Shown one piece after another: positions 1 to 6,166 of a stretch of DNA of 7,265 nucleotides. The stretch is from Spirochaetota bacterium. Its GTDB lineage: Bacteria > Spirochaetota > UBA4802 > JAFGJZ01. Location of the stretch: the NCBI GenBank assembly GCA_023396665.1, contig JAEWVL010000003.1, positions 1-7,265 on the forward strand, written 5' to 3'. Position numbers and translations under genes: made by a program. Each line of letters begins with the position of its first letter. The stretch's first letter is position 1. Under the pieces are notes generated by a model. The model was not told the DNA's origin and did no database searches. It was given only the letters and a program-made list of their open reading frames with translations.

Positions 1-732
1 CTGCGCAAGGGCCGCTTCTCGGGTGATATTCTCGTGAATAACGCCGGCATCGTTAACGGCAGTTTTCTTCACGAGACAGAAGCTGCGAACATTCAAAAGG
101 CTCTTGCGATAAACCTTGTGGCGCCGATTCTGCTGGTGCGCTATCTGGCTTCTGATCTCGCAAAGAACAAGGGACATCTTGTGGACATATCATCGGCGGC
201 CGGCATCGTCGGTGTCTCACGTCTGTCCGATTACAGTGCGGCGAAGTTCGGCCTGTTCGGTTTTAACGAGGCGATGCGCTGCGAATGGAAAAAACTGAAA
301 AAAAAGATTTCGACCACGGTGATCTGTCCCTTCTATCTGCAAACGGATATGTTCAAGGGCGTACAGACGCGCTTTCCGCTGCTGTTGCCGATACTGCCGC
401 CTGAAAAAGCCGTCAACAGAATGCTCAGGAGCATAGCATCAAAAAAGAAGCGCGAGACGTTTCTCTTCATGGTGTGGTCTGTGTGGCTGCTTCGCCTTTT
501 CCCTGTCGCTTTTTTTGATACCGTCAGCTCGTTTTTCGGTATAAACAAGTCGATGGACGAATTCGTGGGAAAATCGGGAAAAGCGAAAATCGCCTCAGTC
601 AGCGGAAAAGCCTCTTCTGACAAAAAGAACCCTTCTAAAGCGCCGGCCAACAAAGTAAAGGCTGCGGTAAAGAAGTCTGCAAAGAGTGCACCGAAAAAAA
701 CGGTCAAAGCCTCCGCAAAGGGCGGCAAGTGA
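1..732 (+). CDS. Short-chain dehydrogenase/reductase (SDR), 5'-truncated by the window edge, with Lys/Ala-rich tail
   Basis: An NAD(P)-dependent oxidoreductase of the classical SDR family; substrate unknown. The reading frame is open from base 1 and the motif LVNNAG already begins at residue 12, so the gene starts upstream and its TGxxxGxG cofactor-binding motif is outside the window. Visible are NNAG (residues 13-16), the catalytic Ser in DISSAAG (Ser65) and the catalytic YSAAK (Tyr78, Lys82), with the canonical 13-residue Ser-Tyr spacing. After the fold come a hydrophobic stretch (around residues 155-180) and a GINKSMDEFVG segment, resembling membrane-associated SDRs of the retinol-dehydrogenase/SDR16C type (inference, low certainty). 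The last ~53 residues (nt ~571-729) are low-complexity, with 17 lysines plus many Ala and Ser, like the tails of histone H1 or AlgP. This is not normal for an SDR. A hairpin follows the stop codon. SDR assignment is firm; function is not. Confidence 0.92.
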   Translation: MRKGRFSGDILVNNAGIVNGSFLHETEAANIQKALAINLVAPILLVRYLASDLAKNKGHLVDISSAAGIVGVSRLSDYSAAKFGLFGFNEAMRCEWKKLKKKISTTVICPFYLQTDMFKGVQTRFPLLLPILPPEKAVNRMLRSIASKKKRETFLFMVWSVWLLRLFPVAFFDTVSSFFGINKSMDEFVGKSGKAKIASVSGKASSDKKNPSKAPANKVKAAVKKSAKSAPKKTVKASAKGGK

Positions 733-753
733 CAGAAGTGAAGCTCTATTAAT

Positions 754-782
754 TGTCGGCGGATCATAACAGTCCGCCGACA
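754..782 (+). terminator. Perfect 10-bp hairpin downstream of the SDR gene, possible terminator lacking a U-tract
   Basis: The arms TGTCGGCGGA (754-763) and TCCGCCGACA (773-782) are exactly complementary around a 9-nt loop. The hairpin starts 22 nt after the SDR stop codon. It is followed by CCGTTGCGG rather than a T-run, and on the opposite strand only by ATTAATAG, so it is not a classic intrinsic terminator in either direction. It probably marks the 3' end of the SDR transcript, by weak termination or by blocking 3' exonucleases. The stem itself is certain; its role is inferred. Confidence 0.5.
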
Positions 783-794
783 CCGTTGCGGTAT

Positions 795-809
795 CCCCCC
801 CCAAAAAAA
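795..809. repeat. C8A7 double homopolymer tract
   Basis: Eight C are directly followed by seven A in the intergenic region, 166 nt before the transporter start codon. Long C/G runs are prone to slipped-strand mispairing, and in some bacteria intergenic poly-G/C tracts switch expression of neighbouring surface genes. Here the tract lies upstream of both candidate promoter elements of the transporter unit. The tract is seen directly; a switching role is speculation. Confidence 0.6.
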
Positions 810-862
810 CAGTGCCCGCTACGCCATGGCAGCACCTGAAAACGCGCTCTCACTTACAACAT

Positions 863-868
863 TATAAA
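863..868 (+). promoter_or_regulatory. Candidate -10 box (TATAAA) upstream of transporter unit
   Basis: TATAAA within ACATTATAAAAC resembles a sigma-70 -10 element. No convincing -35 sequence lies 16-18 nt upstream (the hexamer at the 17-nt spacing is AAACGC). If used, it would give a leader of roughly 100 nt containing the inverted repeat at 887-906. It competes with the candidate at 926-934. Composition alone could produce such a match. Confidence 0.25.
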
Positions 869-886
869 ACTGAAACAGACAAAAGA

Positions 887-906
887 TACAGAATCATAAC
901 TCTGTA
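887..906. promoter_or_regulatory. Inverted repeat TACAGA-N8-TCTGTA, candidate operator
   Basis: Perfect 6-bp arms (887-892 and 901-906) are separated by ATCATAAC. The 14-bp centre-to-centre spacing (just over one helical turn) could suit a dimeric regulator. The element abuts the expected -35 position of the 926-934 candidate promoter, or lies in the leader if the 863-868 box is used. The arms are short enough to arise by chance. No regulator gene is present in the window. Confidence 0.3.
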
Positions 907-925
907 AGAACGGCTCCCTATTGTG

Positions 926-934
926 TGCTATATC
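926..934 (+). promoter_or_regulatory. Candidate extended -10 (TGC-TATATC) for the transporter unit
   Basis: TGC directly precedes TATATC, the arrangement of an extended -10 promoter, which can work without a good -35. None is seen (the hexamer 17 nt upstream is AAGAAC). Transcription would start near 941 and give a leader of about 34 nt before the ATG at 975, a plausible length. This is a pattern match only. Confidence 0.3.
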
Positions 935-963
935 AATTGCAGACAAGGCAATGATTTTTACAC

Positions 964-969
964 AAGGAG
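964..969 (+). promoter_or_regulatory. Ribosome binding site AAGGAG fixing the transporter start at 975
   Basis: A near-consensus Shine-Dalgarno sequence lies 5 nt before ATG 975. It favours this start over an in-frame TTG at 921, which has no comparable site and would add 18 residues in front of a typical RND N-terminus (MKRIIDFAVSYPRR). Confidence 0.85.
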
Positions 970-974
970 CAGTT

Positions 975-3827
975 ATGAAACGGATTATCGACTTTGCGGT
1001 TTCGTATCCGCGAAGAACACTTGCGGTGCTCGCACTTTTGACACTCGCGTTTGCACTGGGAATTCCGCGACTGCGGAGCGAACCTTCCACCGATGCACTG
1101 ATGCCGAAGCACTCGGCCGAATACCGCATGGACATGCGCATTAAAAAAGTGTACGGAGACAGCAAGCTTTACCTGCTGACCCTCATCGAAGGCGCCAGCG
1201 CCCCGCTGTTCAGCGCCGGGAGTTTTGAACTTATCGACCGGGTTGTCGGCGAAATCGAGGAGTTTCGGGAATTCAATTTTGCCGCAGAAGAACTTCGACT
1301 GCGGCAGATTCTCGATGCCGGCGGCATCACAGTCATTGAAGAAATGCAAAGCGCCGATACAGGCGACTCTGCCGCAAGCGCAGAAAGCGAGTCGGCAGGT
1401 GACGATGCGGGGGGATACTTTAACCCGCTGGCCATAGAAGATCCCCTTCCCGATGACATCTATCAGACGCCGCTGCGTGAGCGCAGAAACTATTCGTATG
1501 AAAATTACCGCGGCGTTAGCCCCGAAACACTCTTTGCCCTGCTCGACCAAAACGCCTGCCGGCAGCTGGAGACGGTGTTGTGGCGGCACGGGCTTCTCGA
1601 CAGGGCGCTGCGATCACCCGCCGAACCCTTTACGCTAAAACAGTACCGCCTTATCGTCGAGGATTTCGAAAGAGTCTATCTGTTCAAGTCGATGGAGATC
1701 GTGAAAGGCAGCATGAACCCGATTAGCGGGGAGGATATCAGCGGCACCGACGATTCGCTTGTTCCGGTGAAATTTACCGAAAAGAACGATGAAGGCGAAA
1801 GGATTCTTCCGAAGACAGAGGAGGATTTCGCCGCTTATCGCGAGAAACTGTACGCAAACCCGGTCTTCGAGAACAACGTTTACAGTACCAGCGACGGTGA
1901 AATCAACGCGCTTGCGCTCAACGTGCAGTTGAAACCTGTGCTGAATTACGGGGAAATATCACGTTATCTGATCGATGTCATTAACAGGCATAACGAGGAC
2001 GGCGCGCTTGTTTTTACCGTGAACGGCATTCCGGTTTATGAAAGATTTATTCAGGATTACATGCAGCGCGACATGAAGGTTTTTCTGCCTCTTGTCTTTC
2101 TCGTTGTGGTGCTGACTTTCTTTTTCAATTTCAGAATGCTGCGGGGAGTGCTGCTGCCGACGCTGTCGGTTATCATCGCCATCGTTTGGACGATGGGGCT
2201 CATGGGATACCTGGGTATACCGGTAACGATGGTGGTCAACGCACTGCCGACGATACTTATGGCGGTGGCGAGTTCGTATTCGATACACCTGTTTAATCAG
2301 TACCTTAACGACAGAAAATTCATTCTGCGCGAGGGACTTCGCCCCGGACTGATAGCTTCGATGAGCCGGATATCCTTTACGGTGTTTCTGGCAGCACTTA
2401 CCACCTTTATCGGTTTCATGACTCTCATGGCAAATGAAGTCATATCACTGCAGCACTTCGGTATTTTTTCGGCAAGCGGAACCCTGTTCTCGATGATTAT
2501 TACAACAGCACTTATCCCCGCATCACTTTCTCTGATGAAAGTGCCGGGTGATAGAAAATACGCCAATGCGCACAAACAAAGGCCGGAAGAACCGCTGCTG
2601 CTTCGCATGATTGAAAAAACGGGAGCGATCTGCCTGGGACACCCGCGAACGGCTCTCGCACTTGCCTTCGCCGTCATCGCCTTGTGCGCATTCGGCATCA
2701 CACATCTTCGCATAGAAAATTCGCCCCTTTACAATTTCAAGGATGATTCGTACATCGTGAAAGCCGACCACAAGGTTAGCAACGCGCTGCACGGCTCTCT
2801 GGCGATCAACCTGAGCATCGATACGGGACACGAGGGCGGCGTTAAGGATGTGACTTTTCTGAAAAAGATGGACGAGCTAGCACAATGGAGCGTCTCGCAG
2901 GAGAACCGCGACAACTATCAGTTTCTCTCGGCCTTCTCTTTCACCGACATTATCAAACGCATGAACAAGGCGCTTAACGGTGACGATCAGGCGGCGTACG
3001 CGGTACCCGAAAGCAACGCAGATGTGGAAGATTATCTGATGATCTACAGCGGAGAGGATCGCGATTCTGACGGACGCATCGATTCGATGGAACGCTTCGT
3101 CGATCCGGCTTTTCGTACGGCGAATATCTTTATCAAATCGGGCACTTTCGAGGGAAAGGTCTACTCATCGCATACACTTGAACGCGGTGTCAAGGCACTT
3201 CGCGAACATATTGAAGCGGATCCCTATTTCTCGCAGTTCGATTACGCGATCTCGGGACAACCGATTAATTTCGGTGTGCTCAACAGGCTTGTCGCGAAGG
3301 GACAATTTATCACCATCGCTCTGACACTGCTCATCATCGCAGGGGTGATCTTGCTGCTGTTTCGTAACGGAAAAGCCTCTATTGCCTCTCTGGTTCCGAT
3401 CTCGTGCAGCGTCATCGTATCGTACGGGCTTATGGGCTATCTGGACATACCGCTCGATATCGCCAAGTCGATCATCGCCTCGCTTACCATCGGCATCGGT
3501 GTCGATGACACGATTCACATGCTTAAAACGGTTCGGGCGAATGTTCTCGAAGGAAAAACCCTCAGGGAAGCCGTGCAGCACTCGTATCATGAAGCCGGAC
3601 TTGCGATCGTATACACCTCGATTGCGCTCATTTTCGGATTCTCGGTTCTGATGCTCTCGCAGTTCAAGGCACTTTACTATCTGGGCTGGCTCGTATCTAT
3701 TAATATGATCGTTACCACTGTTGCGGCACTGTTTGTTCTGCCGCCATTGATGCTGGTTCTCAAGACAGATTTTACCAAAAAGAAAAACGGGCGCACGCAA
3801 AACGGCAACAAAGAGCTGGTCGCCTGA
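975..3827 (+). CDS. RND-superfamily (MMPL/COG1033-like) inner-membrane transporter, 950 aa
   Basis: A proton-driven exporter-type protein of the inner membrane, cargo unknown. The layout is a duplicated 6+6 helix RND fold: TM1 (~15-32), periplasmic loop 1 (~35-365), TM2-TM6 (~369-387, 393-414, 419-440, 466-485, 494-520), TM7 (~559-577), periplasmic loop 2 (~580-775) and TM8-TM12 (~778-796, 803-823, 829-850, 874-896, 902-928). TM10 carries the family hallmark GIGVDDTIH (Asp844, Asp845, His848). The matching TM4 segment reads AVASSYSIH, with Ser434-Tyr435 in place of Asp-Asp. Loop 1 holds an acidic low-complexity stretch (~126-148). Loop 2 holds an EF-hand-like loop (695-706). At 950 aa it is close to the size of COG1033/hopanoid-type RND proteins and shorter than AcrB. 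It is the first gene of a three-gene unit with a periplasmic and an outer-membrane partner. The RND assignment is strong; cargo (lipid, sterol-like molecule or lipoprotein) is open. Confidence 0.93.
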   Translation: MKRIIDFAVSYPRRTLAVLALLTLAFALGIPRLRSEPSTDALMPKHSAEYRMDMRIKKVYGDSKLYLLTLIEGASAPLFSAGSFELIDRVVGEIEEFREFNFAAEELRLRQILDAGGITVIEEMQSADTGDSAASAESESAGDDAGGYFNPLAIEDPLPDDIYQTPLRERRNYSYENYRGVSPETLFALLDQNACRQLETVLWRHGLLDRALRSPAEPFTLKQYRLIVEDFERVYLFKSMEIVKGSMNPISGEDISGTDDSLVPVKFTEKNDEGERILPKTEEDFAAYREKLYANPVFENNVYSTSDGEINALALNVQLKPVLNYGEISRYLIDVINRHNEDGALVFTVNGIPVYERFIQDYMQRDMKVFLPLVFLVVVLTFFFNFRMLRGVLLPTLSVIIAIVWTMGLMGYLGIPVTMVVNALPTILMAVASSYSIHLFNQYLNDRKFILREGLRPGLIASMSRISFTVFLAALTTFIGFMTLMANEVISLQHFGIFSASGTLFSMIITTALIPASLSLMKVPGDRKYANAHKQRPEEPLLLRMIEKTGAICLGHPRTALALAFAVIALCAFGITHLRIENSPLYNFKDDSYIVKADHKVSNALHGSLAINLSIDTGHEGGVKDVTFLKKMDELAQWSVSQENRDNYQFLSAFSFTDIIKRMNKALNGDDQAAYAVPESNADVEDYLMIYSGEDRDSDGRIDSMERFVDPAFRTANIFIKSGTFEGKVYSSHTLERGVKALREHIEADPYFSQFDYAISGQPINFGVLNRLVAKGQFITIALTLLIIAGVILLLFRNGKASIASLVPISCSVIVSYGLMGYLDIPLDIAKSIIASLTIGIGVDDTIHMLKTVRANVLEGKTLREAVQHSYHEAGLAIVYTSIALIFGFSVLMLSQFKALYYLGWLVSINMIVTTVAALFVLPPLMLVLKTDFTKKKNGRTQNGNKELVA

Positions 3828-3894
3828 AAAACGGAGGCAGGCAGGGCAAGCCGATTCTGCCGCCCCGAAAAATAACATTCGGCACACAAATGGC

Positions 3895-3916
3895 GGCGGC
3901 GCTACCCGGCGCTGCC
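3895..3916 (+). other. GC-rich hairpin between transporter and LolA-like genes
   Basis: GGCGGCGC (3895-3902) can pair with GCGCTGCC (3909-3916) over 8 bp including one G-U wobble, with a 6-nt loop. It sits in the 119-nt gap between the first two genes of the unit, 18 nt before the ribosome binding site of the second. No T-run follows, so full termination is unlikely. It could be an mRNA-stability or processing element that sets the ratio of pump to periplasmic protein (inference). The start codon at 3890 would lie at its base. Confidence 0.4.
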
Positions 3917-3934
3917 ACCGTAAATATTCTTAAC

Positions 3935-3940
3935 GAGAGG
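3935..3940 (+). promoter_or_regulatory. Ribosome binding site GAGAGG fixing the LolA-like start at 3947
   Basis: GAGAGG lies 6 nt before ATG 3947. Starting there gives a clean signal peptide (MKFLLKTATAGLFII...). The in-frame ATG at 3890 has no Shine-Dalgarno sequence and would add 19 residues (MAAALPGAATVN...) ahead of the signal peptide. Confidence 0.75.
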
Positions 3941-3946
3941 TTCACA

Positions 3947-4684
3947 ATGAAATTTTTACTGAAGACCGCAACAGCCGGACTGTTTATTATCGCTACATCG
4001 CTGCTATTCGCCGAAGATGCGCTCACCATCATGCAGAAAAACGACGCCCTGCCCGAAGCGCAGACGGTCGCACAACGTTCGGTGCTTACCATAACCAAAG
4101 CGGGAAGAAGCGAGAAAAAGGAATTCAGCACCATATCGAAGAAATACGACCGTAAAAAAAGAAGCCGAATCAGCGTAAGTTTTCCGACAAAGATGGAATT
4201 TCTCTCATGGGACATTCCAGGAGAGGACAACCAGCAATGGATAAAACTTTCGAGCGGAAAAGTGAGAAAGATCGCCTCATCGGAAAAAAACAAGCCCTGG
4301 ATGAATTCGCACTTCTACTACGACGATATCGCGACCAGCTACATCGAAGACTACGACTACCGTCTGATCGGCGAAGAAAGCTGTAACGGTACCAGCTGTT
4401 ACAAAATCGAATCGGTAAAAAAACGCGGTCAGAAGGTTTATTCAAGAAAGATCATATATGTCGGCAAGGCCGACTATCTCGTCTATCGGGTGCAATTTTA
4501 CGAAAATGATCTGCATACGAAGACACTCACCTTCTCAGAATACAGGATAATCTCGGGAATAGCGCTTCCGCACAGGCTCACCATGGAACGCAGCGACGGC
4601 AAGGGTACGAGTGTGCTTCAGGTAACGCAGGTGACGCTCAACGGTTCTGTTAACGACAGAAATCTCACACAGGAAGGCCTTTGA
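3947..4684 (+). CDS. LolA-like periplasmic protein ('outer membrane lipoprotein-sorting protein' family), 245 aa
   Basis: A predicted soluble periplasmic carrier with a LolA/LolB-type half-barrel that would shield a hydrophobic ligand between the membranes. Residues 1-22 form a Sec signal peptide (Lys-rich start, hydrophobic core, cleavage likely after LLFA). No lipobox Cys is present, so it is probably soluble. Features of the family seen here are a SFPTKMEFLSWDIP-like strand region, NSHFYYDDI followed by YDYRLIGEE, a two-cysteine turn CNGTSC (Cys146, Cys151) that could form a disulphide, a Y-R-V-Q-F-Y strand, and a C-terminal strand ending SVNDRNLTQEGL. These resemble the PF17131-type proteins often encoded beside RND exporters rather than housekeeping LolA. 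It lies 119 nt after the transporter and 13 nt before the barrel gene, so it is likely co-transcribed with both. The ligand is unknown. Confidence 0.82.
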   Translation: MKFLLKTATAGLFIIATSLLFAEDALTIMQKNDALPEAQTVAQRSVLTITKAGRSEKKEFSTISKKYDRKKRSRISVSFPTKMEFLSWDIPGEDNQQWIKLSSGKVRKIASSEKNKPWMNSHFYYDDIATSYIEDYDYRLIGEESCNGTSCYKIESVKKRGQKVYSRKIIYVGKADYLVYRVQFYENDLHTKTLTFSEYRIISGIALPHRLTMERSDGKGTSVLQVTQVTLNGSVNDRNLTQEGL

Positions 4685-4691
4685 GGGGGGG
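4685..4691 (+). promoter_or_regulatory. Unusual G7 ribosome binding site of the barrel gene
   Basis: The only purine-rich sequence ahead of ATG 4698 is a run of seven G, placed directly after the TGA of the LolA-like gene and 6 nt before the start. It can pair with the anti-Shine-Dalgarno CCUCC partly through G-U. A homopolymer in this position could change spacing by slippage and so alter translation. The position is seen directly; its effect is inferred. Confidence 0.5.
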
Positions 4692-4697
4692 ATCACC

Positions 4698-6107
4698 ATG
4701 AAAATCAGCAAACTGGCCTCAACCATCACACTCATGTCAGCAATTTGCGCAAGCCCTGCCCTTGCACAGGATATTGAACCCGCGCTTGATGCGCCCGCAG
4801 AAGCGATGAGCGCAGCGCAGGATAACAATCAGGCGGGTGATGTTTCGGATGACTCCGGTTTTTCTGTGAGCGGCTTCGTTGAAGCCGCAGGCTCGGCATC
4901 GCTTCGCCCCTTTGACAAAAGCGAAATAAGCGAATGCGGCGGGCGCATCAAGGTAAAGCCAGAATACCGTATCAGCAACTATACGCTGTTCGCCGATCTT
5001 GACTACTTCGCAAACAGCGGATCTGCGTTCGAAACACGCGAAACAAACACGATCGAAGCGGTCGAACTCAACATTCGCGGGGGAAAGACTCTGCGATGGT
5101 GTGCCGGTAAACAGCGCTTTCTCTGGGGGGCTGGCGACACTTTTCAGCCGAGCAATTTCATTGACCGGCCCGATCTTCGTGAGGCGTTTTCGCGCGATCT
5201 CGACGACCGTTACAGCGGCGTATACGCCATATCACTAAAATACATCTTCGGCGACTACGGTATCGAAGCGGCCTTGCGGCCTGTTACCGAGAGCGCGCTT
5301 GCGCCCGCCGGTTTTTTCGCACAGACACCGCAAGCGATCGAAACACCGGCCGGCACACTCGATACACGTTACGCAACGCAACAAACGGAAACGGCGCTCG
5401 ACAAGTCGTCTTTCGGTATTCGGGCCGGAGGCACCAGCGGCATCTTCGACTGGCATCTGGTCTATTACAACGGCATACAGAACCTTCTTCTCTACGGGAC
5501 GAAACTCGTCACCGACGAAAGCGGCGATACCTTTGTCGAAGCGGGAGAAGTGCGGCAACACGTCAACGCATTCGGCGCAGACCTGTCCTTCGCCGTCGAC
5601 AAGTGGAACCTCAGGGCCGAGGCGGCTTTTTCACATGACATGACGGCAGTGCGCAAGGCAAGCGAAGATAATTTCGGCGCCATCTACGCCCGGGCCGCCG
5701 AACAGGGCAGTGCGGCAATTCAGGATGCTACGAGGCGTCCTTTCGCCTCGTACAGCGCCGGCTTCGATTACAATCTGTGGGGAAACTACGGAATGATCTA
5801 CGCCGAATGGATGCAGGCACGCTATCTGCGCGAATCGGGAGTGGAGGCTGTGCTGCAAAGCGATATTCTGTTAGTGCGAATCGAAGACAAATATCTCGAT
5901 GAAGCTCTCACGCTGAAGCTGCAAAGCATGACCTGTCTTCGGGAGAAAAAGCCCGGTCTCTCGTTTAACGCCGAAGCATTATACGATTTCAAGATCGGAC
6001 TGACGGCATCTATGGGCTTGTGGTACTTTATCGCCAACGACGACGAGTACACGGCAATGTTCGAGGACAGACGCATGATCTACGCGAACGTCCGCTACAA
6101 TTTCTGA
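4698..6107 (+). CDS. Predicted outer-membrane beta-barrel protein (DUF1302-like), 469 aa
   Basis: A likely outer-membrane component of the preceding export unit. Residues 1-23 are a Sec signal peptide with cleavage expected at ALA|Q. An acidic, Asp/Ala-rich linker (~24-50) precedes the first strand (FSVSGFVEAAGSASL). The rest alternates polar and hydrophobic residues in short strands, and the protein ends IYANVRYNF, whose final Phe is the usual BAM-recognition residue. GKQRFLWGAGD (residues 137-147) followed by PSNFIDRPDLREAF matches the style of the conserved 'GxQxxxWGxaDxxxxxNxxxPxDLRE' region of DUF1302-type barrels found near RND exporters (recalled similarity, not searched). Three Cys occur in the mature protein (80, 135, 413), unusual for a barrel. 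The gene starts 13 nt after the LolA-like gene and is followed by a strong terminator. The outer-membrane barrel call is good; porin versus export role is undecided. Confidence 0.8.
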   Translation: MKISKLASTITLMSAICASPALAQDIEPALDAPAEAMSAAQDNNQAGDVSDDSGFSVSGFVEAAGSASLRPFDKSEISECGGRIKVKPEYRISNYTLFADLDYFANSGSAFETRETNTIEAVELNIRGGKTLRWCAGKQRFLWGAGDTFQPSNFIDRPDLREAFSRDLDDRYSGVYAISLKYIFGDYGIEAALRPVTESALAPAGFFAQTPQAIETPAGTLDTRYATQQTETALDKSSFGIRAGGTSGIFDWHLVYYNGIQNLLLYGTKLVTDESGDTFVEAGEVRQHVNAFGADLSFAVDKWNLRAEAAFSHDMTAVRKASEDNFGAIYARAAEQGSAAIQDATRRPFASYSAGFDYNLWGNYGMIYAEWMQARYLRESGVEAVLQSDILLVRIEDKYLDEALTLKLQSMTCLREKKPGLSFNAEALYDFKIGLTASMGLWYFIANDDEYTAMFEDRRMIYANVRYNF

Positions 6108-6128
6108 TCTTTATTGCAGACAAGCACT

Positions 6129-6166
6129 GGCCGGGGCAGAAGACTGTTCCGGCCTTTATTTGTTTT
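6129..6166 (+). terminator. Strong intrinsic terminator of the transporter unit
   Basis: GGCCGGGGCAG (6129-6139) pairs over 11 bp, with two G-U wobbles, with CTGTTCCGGCC (6144-6154) around the 4-nt loop AAGA. It is followed by TTTATTTGTTTT. It lies 22 nt after the barrel stop codon. On the opposite strand the wobbles become A-C mismatches and no T-run follows, so it should act mainly in the + direction. Its T-tract overlaps the stop codon of the convergent HD gene. Confidence 0.9.

Noticed and set aside
34..36. GTG at 34 as the SDR start codon
   Set aside because: The frame is open to base 1 and GTG encodes the Val of the LVNNAG motif in the middle of the Rossmann fold, so it is internal.
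289..305. A6 and A8 runs in the SDR coding sequence as a programmed frameshift site
   Set aside because: Zero-frame coding continues normally through the YxxxK-downstream part of the fold; Lys-rich coding explains the runs and no stimulatory structure follows.
921..974. N-terminal extension of the transporter from TTG 921
   Set aside because: No ribosome binding site, while ATG 975 has AAGGAG at the right distance and gives a standard N-terminus.
3165..3887. Long - strand frame (240 codons) opposite the end of the transporter gene
   Set aside because: Composition rich in Arg, Asn, Gln and Asp without any domain logic; antisense to a well-supported coding region.
3890..3946. Earlier ATG for the LolA-like gene at 3890
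   Set aside because: No Shine-Dalgarno, the extension would bury the signal peptide, and it overlaps a hairpin.
3772..4293. - strand frame (173 codons) with hydrophobic segments across the transporter/LolA-like junction
   Set aside because: It overlaps two better-supported genes in antisense, and its hydrophobicity is explained by complementing Lys/Glu codons.
936..6124. Direct repeat ATTGCAGACAAG at 936-947 and 6113-6124, flanking the three-gene unit
   Set aside because: Suggestive of attachment or insertion ends, but about one to two identical 12-mers are expected by chance in a window this size, and no integrase, transposase or terminal inverted repeats are present.
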